Below are positions 52,095-64,000 of a stretch of 64,000 nucleotides of DNA, piece after piece. The DNA lies in contig VXAY01001965.1 in assembly GCA_013399855.1 (NCBI GenBank), positions 62,423-126,422 on the forward strand, in the 5' to 3' direction. The number at the start of each line of letters is the position of its first letter. Position 1 is the first letter of the stretch. This DNA is from Oxyruncus cristatus (Eukaryota > Chordata > Aves > Passeriformes > Cotingidae). The notes below the pieces were generated by a model. That model saw only the letters and a program-made list of their open reading frames with translations. It had not been told where the DNA came from and did not search any database. The translations under genes were made by a program, and so were the position numbers.

Positions 52095-52738
52095 TCAAAC
52101 TGAGTCTGCTGCTGCTTCTATTTCTATACTGTTAGCTGTGACTCTTATCTTCACTCAGCAATACCTCAGTGGTTGTACAGAAGTACAGTCTTGTTACCGC
52201 ATACCAAAATATTCTTGCTCTGAAGCTTGCTGACAAAAGTTACTTGATTTCTCTGGCAGCTTCTATCCATTGAAAGCTATTAAATGCAAATGCAAAGTCT
52301 TTGAATCACAAACAGCTGGAGACCAAGAGACCACTCTATTATATATTTATCCTGTCCTTTTTATAGATGGTTGCTATCAGGTACTAGAGCACAAGATGCA
52401 GAGCTAGGTGGACCATAGGTCTGATCCTCATGGGTGTTATTGTGCATTTATAGCTACCTCATCAGAAAGGGTCTTTCCTACCCAAAGCTCTTCAGAAGCT
52501 TTTCTTAGACTAAGCTCAGTCACGTAATCCAGTCAGAACTTTGTCACTCCATTAGTGAAAAATTATATAACTTGGAAGTTTCTTTCAGCCTCTCATCTCT
52601 GTAGGACAACTGTCAGTATGAGTGATCATTGTGTGTATTTTCTGATCTATTGGCTATTTATAAATTTGAATGGAAATAGTAATGTGTTAAATGAACTCCT
52701 TGAGAGGCACACAGTAACCAAGAGAGAAGATGTCCACA

Positions 52739-52762
52739 CACTCATACACACACACACACGTA
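52739..52762. repeat. (CA)n microsatellite
   Basis: A short run of CA dinucleotides in intron sequence ('cactcatacacacacacacacacg'). Confidence 0.85.
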
Positions 52763-52969
52763 TTATGCTCAACTACATATATTCTTTTGAGACGCTATAT
52801 TCAATTAAGAATGCTACTAAGGTTGTTCTGACTGCTTTCTAAATGAAATTGTAATTGATATGTCTCAATAATAGGTGTTTGTATTTTTTCCTTCTGTGAA
52901 ACAAAACAAATGAAAATACTAGTTTTTGGCTAATCTGGAAAGCAGATTGGTTGTATTTTTGTCAGTGTC

Positions 52970-53475
52970 ATTGGTGTGCAGTTTTGGTCATCACAGTATA
53001 AGATATTAGGCTGTTAGAGAGTGTCCAAAGAAGGGCAATGAAGATGGTGAAGGGCTTGGAGGGGAAGTTGTATGAGGAGCAGCTGAGGTCACTTGGTGTG
53101 TTCAGCCTGGAGAAGAGGAGACTTGCACTCTACAACTATCTTGTGAGAGGAAGAGGAGGGGCAGACACTGATCTCTTCTCTCTGGTGGTGAGTGACAGAA
53201 CCTGAGGGAATGGCCTGATGTTCTGTCAGGGGAGGTTTAGGCTGAATATTAGAAAATGGTTCTTCAACCAGAGGGTGGTTGGTTGGGCACTGGAACAGGC
53301 TCCCCAGGGAAATGGTCACATCATCAAGCCTGACAGAGTTCAAGAAGCATTTGGCCAATACTCTCAGGCACATGGTGTGACTGTTGGGGATGATCCTATG
53401 CGTGGCCAGGAATTGGACTCAATGATCCTTGTGGGTCCCATCCAACCAAGTATATTCTATGATTCTGTGATTGGA
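52970..53475 (+). mobile_element. CR1 LINE, 3' part
   Basis: The + strand carries the end of the CR1 ORF2 in fragments (the 'tgtccaaagaagggcaatgaag' region, then 'ttcagcctggagaagaggag', then 'RFRLNIRKWFFNQRVVGW') and ends 'tctatgattctgtgatt'. It belongs to the same 3' type as the antisense CR1 at 11797. It is truncated and inactive. Confidence 0.92.
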
Positions 53476-53929
53476 GTTCTGATGTGTAAAGAAAAGAGGG
53501 AAATCATTCATTAATAGTAAAACATATTGACTGACTTCTACTTATGTATTTGATGGTTCTTGCTATCAGCTGTCCTATAAAATTTTAGCCTTAGATAAGA
53601 ATGCACAAGGTTGGTCTATTTTAGTTATGAGTGATTAAATATAACTAGAAGAAACTTACCATTGTGCTCAATTTAGCAAGGTTTTTTCCCACTGAAAAGG
53701 CACTGCATGCCTAGTGAATAGGAAAAGGGCTATAAAAAGATTAAGTCTTTGGACTGACTTTTAAAAAATATTATCAGGTAATGCAATATATAATGCATTG
53801 CTAGAACATCCTGTATTCTTGAGTTGATGAGAGAGTAGGTGTGTATGCAGAAAATAATTTCATTTTCAGACTGTTAACTACTGTTTCTGTGGACTTAATG
53901 AAAAGGTAACCTCTTTATTATTGCCACCA

Positions 53930-54830
53930 TTGTAGATGGGCAGCCTGTTAGAATGTTTGACCACTCTCAAGAGAAAAAAAAATCATCTTACTTTTGAATG
54001 CAATTTTCTGTAATCAGTTTGTGCTCATTGCCTCCTATCTTGTCTCTGGGCATCCCTAAGATGGCTAAGTCATCTTTACATCCCACCCAGTCCCCCATCA
54101 GGTATTTCTGTATGTATTAGTAAGATCCCCTGAGCCTTCTCTTTTATAGGCTGAACAGTCCGAGCTCTCTCAGTGTGTTTTCATATGAGGGCTGCTCTGA
54201 TCCCTTGATCGTCTTCATGGCCCTTGACTTTGCTTGGATATGTTCGTGTCTCCCTGGTACTGGGGAGCCCAGACGCAGAGCTGCAGGCATATCTCACCAA
54301 TGCTGAGTAGAGGGGAAGGATGACCTCTCTTGACCTGCTGGCAATGCTGTTCTTTGGTCGTCCTTGCCACAGAGGCACAATACTGACTCATAATATTCTC
54401 CTCAGTCCAAGGTTGTGAAAGAGCCAAGAACCTCTTCTGTAATTGTTGGAAAGCTAGCTGATTGGAAGGTCATGTCTCTCACTCTTCCTCCAGAATCTCC
54501 AATTATTTTTTTCGAAGGTGCTTTCCAGCCTGTTAGCTCCCACTGTGCTGCTGTATCAGGTTACATCTCAGCACTTGTAGGTCTTTTGTTGGATTTCATT
54601 AGAATGCCTGTGTGCCCATTCCTCAAATTTGTCAAGGTTCTTATGAATGGCAGCACAACTGTCTGGTGGCTCAGCTGTTACTTTGAATTTTGAACCATAC
54701 GCAAACTTGATTAGAGTGCACTCTATCGCATCATCCAAGTCACAAAGGAAGACGTAACAACTATTATCCCCTGTTTAAAGTCCTGTGGTGCATCACTTCA
54801 AAGGCTTGGCATTCTGTTCATTCTTCTATA
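53930..54830 (-). mobile_element. CR1 LINE, antisense, old and interrupted
   Basis: The + strand reads as reverse-complement CR1: 'gggcagcctgttagaatg' near the left end, then 'aggctgaacagtccgagctctctcag' (reversed LFSLE region), 'cttcatggcccttgac', 'actggggagcccag', and further right 'tttgaaccatacgcaaacttgattagagtgcactctatc' (reversed ADD-box side). The copy is strongly diverged. Between about 54392 and 54520 the CR1 match is lost, and this interval contains the second copy of the 91-bp segment. Confidence 0.8.
54399..54489 (+). repeat. 91-bp duplicated segment, copy 2
   Basis: Second copy of 52004-52094, offset by 2395 bp, with 88 of 91 bases the same by eye. It sits inside the antisense CR1 of 53930-54830, and CR1 similarity resumes after about 54520 ('tgctttccagc'). 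Confidence 0.9.
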
Positions 54831-57800
54831 ACTCCAGTTTATATTATGAAAACTTTTTTGGAAGTTCTCTCAGAAATGCTTGCTCTGGCAGTCTTTTACT
54901 GGATCTGACATCAATATAAATGAACCTGGATAATCTCTGTGGAAAGTGAGTTTATAGTGACTTCTGTTGTCACAGAAAGAATGGGATTTGTAGACTCACA
55001 GTGAACACCAAAAATGTATACACTTTTATTAAAAAGCTCAATGTTAAGATGATTTCATTCTCAGTCCCATTACTTAAATGTGAAATCCTGATCCAGCTGA
55101 GATGCAGAAATTGGTATCTTACATCACTGAAGTATTTTTGTATCTCTGTGATACAGAACCACCTCTTACCACAGTTTACCTTTTGCTTTCTGTGGTATGA
55201 GCTATCTTACAGAAGTTAAATTGATGTAGGTACCAACCTTAATTTCAACAGCTGATTTGAAAGGGACAAATGTCTTTCAGAATTCACAAAGGGTGGAGTT
55301 TTAGTTTGTATTTAACTTCTTTTAAACTGTGTGGAGGTTAGTGCACACTTTCATTCACATGCTTGGAGTCATGGTTTATCTATTTCTGTACCCTAAAAGC
55401 ACTTTATAGCAGCCCAACAATGGACCAGTTTATCAAGAGCAAAGAAGATGGCACGAAATCTACTCTTCTCAGCTAGATTTATGGAGTACTCAGTCGTTAG
55501 GGGAAATCCTACATTTTTATAGTACATTTGCCTAGAGCTCTGAAGCAGTGTTGAAGGCTTTCTACTTTGTGTTGGGCATAAGTAAGAAATGTAACTCTTC
55601 TGATACTGAACTAGACTGTTGATGTGAAATGTGAGGTATGTACATGTGTTTTACTTCTGGGAAAGGCTGTGTCTCTCAATTGAAGTCACTGCAAATAGTG
55701 ATATTTTTGGCTGAAATTGGATTTAATACTTTTAAATCTGAGAGGAGCTGTCCTTTCAACCAGTCTATCCACAGCAGGTTTGGTAGCTATTTCTGCTTTG
55801 TATCTGTACCTTGGAATTTTTGTTTTCCTTGCTGTAATGTAGCAAGTTTCTTCCAAAATTTGATCATTGTCAAAGGAACCTCTGTGTTCTGAGTCATGGC
55901 TCTAGTTCATGCACTGTTATTGAAAGTCAAACTGACAGTCGTGTATTCCTTAACTCACCTGTCAGTGGAAATTATCTGATTGGTGCTATGGCTTTTATCA
56001 GAAAAAATTCAAAACCTTAGAACAGCTTCAAGTTGTTCTGTACATTTTCTGAACAAAGTTGCCCTTAACATCCACCCACAATTTCTTTGTAAAATTGTAT
56101 CTGAATTTCTTTGGAGTAAAGAGTCTAAGTGGTCATTGCTGAACATTTCAAAACATTAAAGTTGCACTGTATTTTTATGTTTACAATGTAAAAGCCTTCA
56201 AAAGTGTCCTGCCCTGCTCATATGTGAGGCTGCATGATCTAGAAGTTGTTACATGTTCGCACTATGAATACTTCACAAAATCTGGCTGCCTTAGGCTCTA
56301 ACTGAAAAGATGGAACCACATCCAAAACATTAGAGCTCACTGCTGCCTTGAGAGATTGAATTATCTTCCTCTCTGTGATCTACTGTTCTGCTTCCTGAAG
56401 CCTAACTCATTCAACATTACAGCATGGTTAATGTGCCATTGTTTACAGAATGGTCCTTCAGTTTTTACTCAGATGGAGATCTTCCATCTTCAGCTGAGCA
56501 CTGCTTTGTAGGCTGTGCTAATTAAAATCAATCCTTATACAAACAAACATAAAGGACTTCCATGATGTCTTGAAAGTAAAGATGCAACATTAAAAAAATA
56601 AAAGATGCATCTTTCTTTTTTTCCTTCCTTATGTGAATAATAGTCTGGAAAAATCTCTGCTATCAGTGTCCCAAGCTGGGTAATCATTTGCCTCTGAAAT
56701 TTTTGTACGTTAGTGCACAAGACATGATGTAGCTAAACCTGGGAGAAGGCTGTGAAGGGCTTACATTTCACTTCAATATACTGAATACAGTATATCCAAC
56801 CTGAATTATGTCCTGAACTGAAGAGGGAAACAGAAGTAGTTTGTATTCTAGCAAACAAGAATAAAAAAGTACTAATTCTGGTACTTACTGATTTGAGAGA
56901 TCAGGACTTAAATCTTCAGACAAGGAAAACAAATCAGCACTCCAAGTTTGTTATTAAATTATATAAAAAGTTGAGTGCCGCCACAGGGTTACGTCAAAAA
57001 TGATACAAACATAATTAAAGTCTTTGCTACTCAGGATGACTTCAGGAGTAGCCCTTGAGGTTTTGCAACTTTTTCCTTTTGTTAGAACTATGAAGTCTGT
57101 ACAATCTCTTTTTAGTTTGTCCAAATTGTGCAGGTTTTTTTTCAGATGAGGCTGTTTGTTTTTAGGAGATGATCCTTTTCATTACCATGTAACAAAAAGC
57201 TGTATGTAATTGCAATGCCATAAATAGAGGCTGGTGGAAAATAGCAGTCAAAGTTCTTTTAGATAAATCTCTTAAGTGTACAGATTGAGTAGGCGACATC
57301 AACAGAAACCATGCTGAAGAATCCCTGGTTTGTTTTTTCTGAAACTCCTCAGTATTTTCTTTTATGAGAGGAGTAGCTTAATAAAGCTTTGATTCTGTGG
57401 AAGAGGAAATAGATGTATTGTTTCATGTTTTTCTCCTAGAAAAGTGAACTTTTGGAGTCCTAGTGTTGTGTGATGTTTTAGTTTTTATTGTACAGGTTCA
57501 GGGAAACTGTTAAAATGAGAAATTTTTCACTCAACATTATCTTGTTGGACACTTTTTTTAAAATCATATTGCTAATGATATTTGTGATTCTGTCATGTCA
57601 GTGGACTACGGTTCCTGGAATTATGGTATATGTAATTGGTTTCTTAAGAAGTACGTAAAAAATGCAGGTGTCATTACTAACTTCAGCATCTGCTGCTGTC
57701 ATTATAAGACATTATAGTTGTACATATAAAGCTTATGATACTCAGTGCACTAGAGGAGAAGGGTCTTTTAATATTCTTAACATTTTTAAAGATGTAATTA

Positions 57801-59208
57801 TGAAATTAGGTAGTTTTTATCTGACTTGGCACTGAAATGTCAAGGGCAAAACTTACCATCTACTTTGGGAAGTTACTTCTCCTTTAGATGGTATTTTAAA
57901 GAGTTGTATGGGTTTTAATTAGGTATGATATTAAAAAGTATTTAAATCTCCTATTCTGCAATTGAAGGAAAAGAGATCATTTAAATCATAAAAGGGTATA
58001 TTTTCTCAAAGGAATTACTGTTGGCTATGTAGCTACCTGACAGACAACTAGAATTACTAGTTCTGTGATGTCAAAAGATTGATACACTTGACTAATTAGT
58101 AAGCCAGCTGGGACTGGTGACAGCAGCCTGCAGCAACTTGTGAAAGCTGATTTAAAGGTCCCATAGGAAGTGTCACTATCAAACAATATTTGTGACTCTT
58201 ATACTATCACTGTAGCAATGTTGTATGCAGCTTTCCCATGGCAAATTAGAAGACTTCTAAAATACTGCATGGTAGACTTTCACTTCCTAATCTTTCTATC
58301 ATGTAAACTTGGACAATATTGTAGTGTGGGTACTAATAGCTAGCCGCATAACTTGATAGAAACCGTCAAAATCAGTTGCTGATGCAGGCATCAAAAAACA
58401 GAACTTGGAGCCTATTGAGGTTGAGGTAGCAGTTTGAAAAACAGGCTTTCTACGTGTTTTGGGTACAAAAAATATTAACTGTGAATGCTTTTATTTGCGG
58501 TGGTTAGCTTTTTCCAATACATTCGTGTATACAGGAAAACTACTGGAGTAGTTTTTTAATTAAAGTTTCAATCTACTCCATTTTTTCTTCTGTGAATTGT
58601 TTTGCATGTCAATGGAAGCACTAATCTATAATCCACTTGGTGACTACAGTATGTTTCAGATAAGTATGAAAACCAGATAGTACGCAGAAATATGTTACGG
58701 CTATGCTACAAGAAGTTGTGGTTTTGCAATATTTCTCTTTCATTATTTTAAATATTTTTTTTTTATTTATTTGATGAGCCTTTTTACAGTATAGCAGATT
58801 ACAGACCAGGATTTTTTTTTCTAGTAAAGATTGTTAAGTTTTTAAAATAACTGTGAAACCCATAGTAGTCTTGGGCAGGCTTGAAAGGAAAGAGATGACA
58901 TACTGAAATAGGATTGAAAATTTTCTTCTCTTATTCCTCCTTCCTAAAACAAAGCTTGAGAACTCTTTTCAATAAACATTAATGGTATCATTTTGGGGAC
59001 TGTGATACTATTCAATCTTTTTTGAATTGCTATAACTCAAAATGCTTATAAGCTTTCCTCAAACATTCATGTACCTTAATGTAACTAACAGCTTGGTCTC
59101 CGTATTTCATCAAGCATCACTTTGGTATGAAACTATTCACTGGGTGTTTTCATTCCAGACATGAGTATTTTAGAGAATTGCATGACATCAGATGGAAAAA
59201 GGAAAGTT

Positions 59209-59292
59209 AAAAAAAAAACAAACAAAAAATCCCCAACAAACCAACAAGAAAAAAAGCACCACGAAAAAACCCACCCTAAAAAAAAAAAAGAA
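59209..59292. repeat. A-rich low-complexity stretch
   Basis: Runs of A interspersed with C ('aaaaaaaaacaaacaaaaaa', later 'ctaaaaaaaaaaaagaaag'). No adjoining retroposed sequence is recognised, so I do not call it a SINE or pseudogene tail. Confidence 0.75.
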
Positions 59293-59624
59293 AGCTGAAG
59301 ACAGTCTGAGTGTTTGTTTTTTTTTTTCTTGTAAGGTATGTTGCAAACTGTACTAATAGCTGTGGTAGTCAATTAGTCATAAGAGGGCAAACTTCAACAT
59401 AATAAAGCATGTTATACCAAACACAAAGCAGAAGGAAAAAAACTCAAATTATATTTCAACCTTCATGTTTATTCTATACCTGCCAGATATATAAGTGTTA
59501 GGCAAAATTATGAAATATTTGCTGATTTTCACTTTTTGTGTATGGCTCTTTTGTGTAATGTTGAAAACTAGTCTGGTAGTACAGAGCATAAAGAAAAGAG
59601 AAGAACTAAGGGTTACTGTTCTCT

Positions 59625-60150
59625 GGATAGAAAACTGGCTGGATGCCTGAGCCCAAAGAGTGGTGGTGAATAGAGTTACATCCATTTGCAGGCCAGGCAC
59701 TAGTGGTGTTCCCAGGGCTCAGTGTTGGGGCCAGTCCTGTTTGGTATTTTTATCAATGCATGATCTGGATGAAGGGATCCAGTACACCCTCAGTCAGTTT
59801 GCAGATTACACCAAGTTGGGCGTCAGTGTTGATCTGCTGGAGGGTAGGAATGCTCTGCAGAGGGATCTGGGCAGGCTGGATCAATGGGCTGGGACCAGTT
59901 GTATGAGGTCAATAAGGCCAAGTGCCGGATCCTGCACTTTGGTCACAGCAACCCCATGCAGTGCTACAGGCTGGGGACAGAGTGGCTGCAATGCTGACCA
60001 TTGGAAAAGGACATGGGAGTGCTGGTCAACAGCCGGATGAACATGAGTCAGCAATATTGCCCAGGTGACCAAGAAGGCCAATGGTTTATATCAGAAATAG
60101 TGCATCTGGCAGGACTGTGAAAGTGATTATCCCTCTCTATTCAGCATCTT
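59625..60150 (+). mobile_element. CR1 LINE, RT fragment
   Basis: The + strand shows 'ENWLDA' type residues, 'VVVNRVTSICRPGTSGVP' and, after a one-base frame change, '...FADYTKLG' followed by '[27 protein letters not shown]'. The catalytic ADD is altered to ADY, so this copy could not encode an active polymerase. The 3' UTR is absent; the copy ends at about 60150 in ordinary intron sequence. Confidence 0.9.
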
Positions 60151-60914
60151 GTTGTATATACCAGGTACTTTAGATCCTGATTTGCATAATTCACTGTTGG
60201 CCGCATCACATGATTCTGCAGTTACTGCTAACTTCTTGACTTAGGGAGTTTTGCCCAGTGGGGCAAAATGAGATTTCTATTACATAATTCTTTTTTCCTC
60301 TGTTGAGATTTTTCATCATAGTCAATCCCTGGAGTTGTGTTCTTTGTCCTCCCATGCATACATACAAAAGCGTAACAAGTTCAAAAATCTAACATTTTTT
60401 TATGTGTTTATTTGAGGAAATAAAATGAGATATAAACATGTTACTTATTTAATTTGAGTAGAACTTTCCTGAACTACATCAATTATTTAATATTGGCCAG
60501 AGGTTATTAAATGTGAGCAGAAAATGGCTTTTGATTAAAGCTACCTATGGATATCACTGTATCCTATCCAGTCCAATACTGTTCACTCAACTTCCTGCTG
60601 AGAAACAATTTCAACTCTTTTTAACAGTAACTGAAATGATCTTTTGTCTAATGTAGCAAATCATTTAAGGGACAGCTCTTGAAAACTGACATCAGACTGA
60701 TTATTTGCAGTTGTATGAAGTCAGTGAAATGAAAATACGACTGAAATGACATTTCACTGAAAACTACGCTTGACTCTCAGTATAGAGAAAGAGGAATGTG
60801 AAATGAATGGAATAAAATTTGGCATAGTTCAATCTATAGAAGACCAAATTTGTTGTGATTAATAGCAAGAGAGCAATTTGTCAATATTTAAACACTGGTC
60901 AAAGTTTAAAATAA

Positions 60915-61546
<632 letters not shown>

Positions 61547-61606
61547 ACATACCACAAAATCTCAGTCCAACCACACAGCGGCCTGTTCTGAAAGCTTGTT
61601 ACCATG
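61547..61606 (+). CDS. DIAPH3: DIAPH3 C-terminal tail exon (exon G)
   Basis: The exon follows a clear pyrimidine tract and GCAG. The two bases AC complete an Asp codon with the G from exon F, then 19 codons and one trailing base follow before GTAATG. The peptide DIPQNLSPTTQRPVLKACYH matches the start of the human DIAPH3 tail ('DVRQSLSPMSQRPVLKVCNH' from memory). DIAPH1 and DIAPH2 end differently soon after the DAD, so this exon identifies the paralogue. Human DIAPH3 continues for roughly 70-90 more residues, so at least one further exon should lie beyond 64000. If the donor is not used, the frame stops six codons later, after NEPYS. Confidence 0.9.
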
Positions 61607-64000
61607 GTAATGAACCATATTCTTGAATTGCATGCACTTCGTAGCTTAGCTTATATAGTTGATCTGTGCTTTCAAGACTGCTGTGTTTTTTTTTCAGTTT
61701 TGCACATTAGTGGAGTACTTAACCATATTGGCATTTGCTTTTTAAAAATCGTCTGAATATTACATGCTGAAACTATATTTACTGATTACTTTGCAAAACT
61801 CTTCTATCTTTTATAGGGGGTTTATTTATTTAAAATTTGATTATGTTTTCAAACCTAGTACTTTTATAATCCTTAAGAATTATTATGCAAGGATTTTTTA
61901 AGGGATTATGGAACTGTAATAAAAAACAGATTACAAATGTTTTAAATGTTACTAAGTGTTTGTTATACCAAATTGGACAACTTTTTGCATTCATTCAGTG
62001 CTTGTTTGTCTTGGTTTTCTTGATACTATAGTTGGAGTGGTTTAAGCCATCGTTTACCAGTATAATCAAAAGGTATGCTGTATCAACAAAGCAATAGTAA
62101 ATGTTTATTCCTAAGCTCCTAAACTATCTCACGGTAGTCAGTAGAACTTGCTTATACGTGAAAAGTTACAATGAAGGTGTGGGTGCTTGTTAGCTTTGTT
62201 TGATAGACAGTCTACGGAATATTATTATATTAGCTGTGTGCTTAAGGAGTCCAGAGTGATAGTTCTCAGTGATTTATAACTAGTGGTCTCAGGAAGAAGT
62301 TTATATCTGTAGTACCTTTGTAAAGAAAAACCGTAATTTAATCTTATATGAAAAAAAATTCTTTCGTAGTTTTTAAAGCAAAATGCATTATCCTTTGAAT
62401 GCACTATGCTTTGATATTTAAATGCACTGTGGATTTATAAAGCAGATGCCATAAAATTGATTATATTAATTACACCTTATGTTTAAGTGTTTATTTCTTT
62501 AAGTGTTTGTAGCAAAAAAAACCCCAAACAACGAAAACCAAAAGAAAGGGAACTTTTTAAACACAAAATTGAAGAAAACAGAGCTGGAAGGACAGTTTAA
62601 AGATAATTTATTCATTTAAAGGAATTTGATCAAAGAGGAACCAAGTATATTTGACAGGTACTTGTCTAGCACATAACATATTGATAGTTGAATAATGACT
62701 AGAGAGCACATCTGAATTTGTCCTGTAAGTGTTTCTGCTTGTAAGAACAATTATATTATATATTTCATCTCAACACATTCCATCTAGCTAGCTATCTGTG
62801 GATAGACAGTATACTTTCCAGTTTTTGAACTAACTTCCTTTGGACAAACATTATGGCCATGTTTTATGTTTCAAATTGGAAAGCAAAAAAAACCCCAAAA
62901 ACTAACACCACCCCCCTCCCAAGATTTTAATACTGCAAAATCTTAGTCTGACCCATGGACTGATTTGTGCATCAGATGGATATAATTTGGTGCTAAAGTT
63001 GGAAGTCCAGATGTTTTATTTGGAGAGAAGAGTATACATTTGGATTTTTTGGTTTTTTTCCCAAAGTCAGCTTTTGCATAGAGCATTTTGTCTAATTCTA
63101 AGACATTTCACAATTAATTCAGATTTTCTTTCACCTGTCCTGTTAGTTCAGGAACAGGCCAGTACAACTCTGAGCTTGTTTTTAAGGAATTCATTAACAT
63201 GTTTTTGATTTGCTGACACTTGTCACAATATCTACATGTTTCATCTTCCTATCTTGACCCAAACATGGGACTAAACTTGATGTCGATTATGGTGAGTTCA
63301 TTTATCAAGGCCTTTCTTTTGCTTTTTCATGGAAGTATATGGTTATTTATGTTACATACTGTCTCGAATGAATACCAGACCCTAAGTGTCAAAGTAAATT
63401 TTTGGATAATAATAATAATGGCAATAATAACGTCACTGAAGTTAATGATGTGGCTATCAAGGCAAGAATTATAATGATAAAAATTTTCAGTTTCTGAGTT
63501 GAGCAACGTATGACATCAGGGGGTTTTCAGTATTATCCTCTGTATCATTTGCACTATATCTTGCACTTCATATCTGATATAGGTACATACAAAATAGCCT
63601 ATTCTTTCTGTCTATATGTATAATAAGTGTTCAATACTATATATAATGGTTTATTACATAGGCACTCTTTAAGCAAGAAGTCTGTGATTTCAGCTCACTA
63701 AAGTAAAATTAGGGTATGTTATTAGACAGTGGTATTGGCTTGGTCTTTTGTTGATTTGCTATTTTTTTCCCAACCTAAAACTTCAAATCAATGCTAAATT
63801 TTGTATCATGGAAAAAAAGCCACTGGCTTACTCTGAGATTAAATTTTGTGGAGATTGCTAAAAGTCCTTAAGCAGCAGCAATTCAAGCACTTTCCTTCTT
63901 TGCTTCTGTACTGGTTTTGGCTGTTTGGGCTAATTGCTAACTGGTTTGATTACTGTTTTTTCCTCTGAGACTAACAGATTCACCTATAGTAGATATACTT
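61607..64000 (+). other. DIAPH3: DIAPH3 intron, 5' part, running off the window
   Basis: Begins with GTAATG after exon G. The remaining 2.4 kb is AT-rich, with a short (AAT)n repeat (about 63407-63432). I see no CR1, no further exon resembling the DIAPH3 tail, and no RNA gene. Confidence 0.8.
63407..63432. repeat. (AAT)n simple repeat
   Basis: Short run of AAT units ('ataataataataatggcaataataa') in intron sequence. Confidence 0.85.

Noticed and set aside
59209..59292. A-rich stretch as the tail of a processed pseudogene or SINE
   Set aside because: No recognisable retroposed body or target duplication was found next to it.

Overview
The window looks like an avian nuclear chromosome segment. 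It is AT-rich, intron-dominated DNA carrying many CR1 (chicken repeat 1) LINE fragments in both orientations and several LTR-like blocks. Nothing bacterial, viral-replicating or CRISPR-like is visible. I see no complete gene; one multi-exon gene crosses the whole window on the + strand.

That gene is a diaphanous-related formin, best assigned to DIAPH3. Seven coding exons can be placed with splice sites and consistent reading phase: 10229-10468, 16665-16794, 30192-30316, 39573-39737, 43893-44028, 61027-61122 and 61547-61606. Joined, they encode 317 residues: the C-terminal half of the actin-nucleating FH2 domain, the charged linker after it, the autoinhibitory DAD segment, and the start of the tail. 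The piece after the DAD (61547-61606) resembles the DIAPH3 tail rather than DIAPH1 or DIAPH2, which decides the paralogue. The first 10.2 kb is intron, and the gene continues beyond position 64000.

The most interesting signal is the intron 30317-39572. It has no good GT-AG pair. It starts with a perfect ATATCCTTT, ends in AC, and carries CCTTAAC about 11 bases before the 3' end, so it reads as a U12-type (minor spliceosome) AT-AC intron. This solution also keeps the family's exact residue spacing.

The introns hold about a dozen CR1 copies. Longer ones are at about 3236-4325 (interrupted by an 88-base N gap), 11797-13350, 21110-22575, 52970-53475, 53930-54830 and 59625-60150. LTR-like blocks, all antisense to the gene, lie near 7767-8573 (with two CTCF-like motifs), 33290-34310, 45370-45990 and 48528-48960. 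A 91-bp near-identical duplication (52004-52094 and 54399-54489) appears to have been inserted into an old CR1. The remaining intron sequence is unique AT-rich DNA with short simple repeats, in which I see no further gene.
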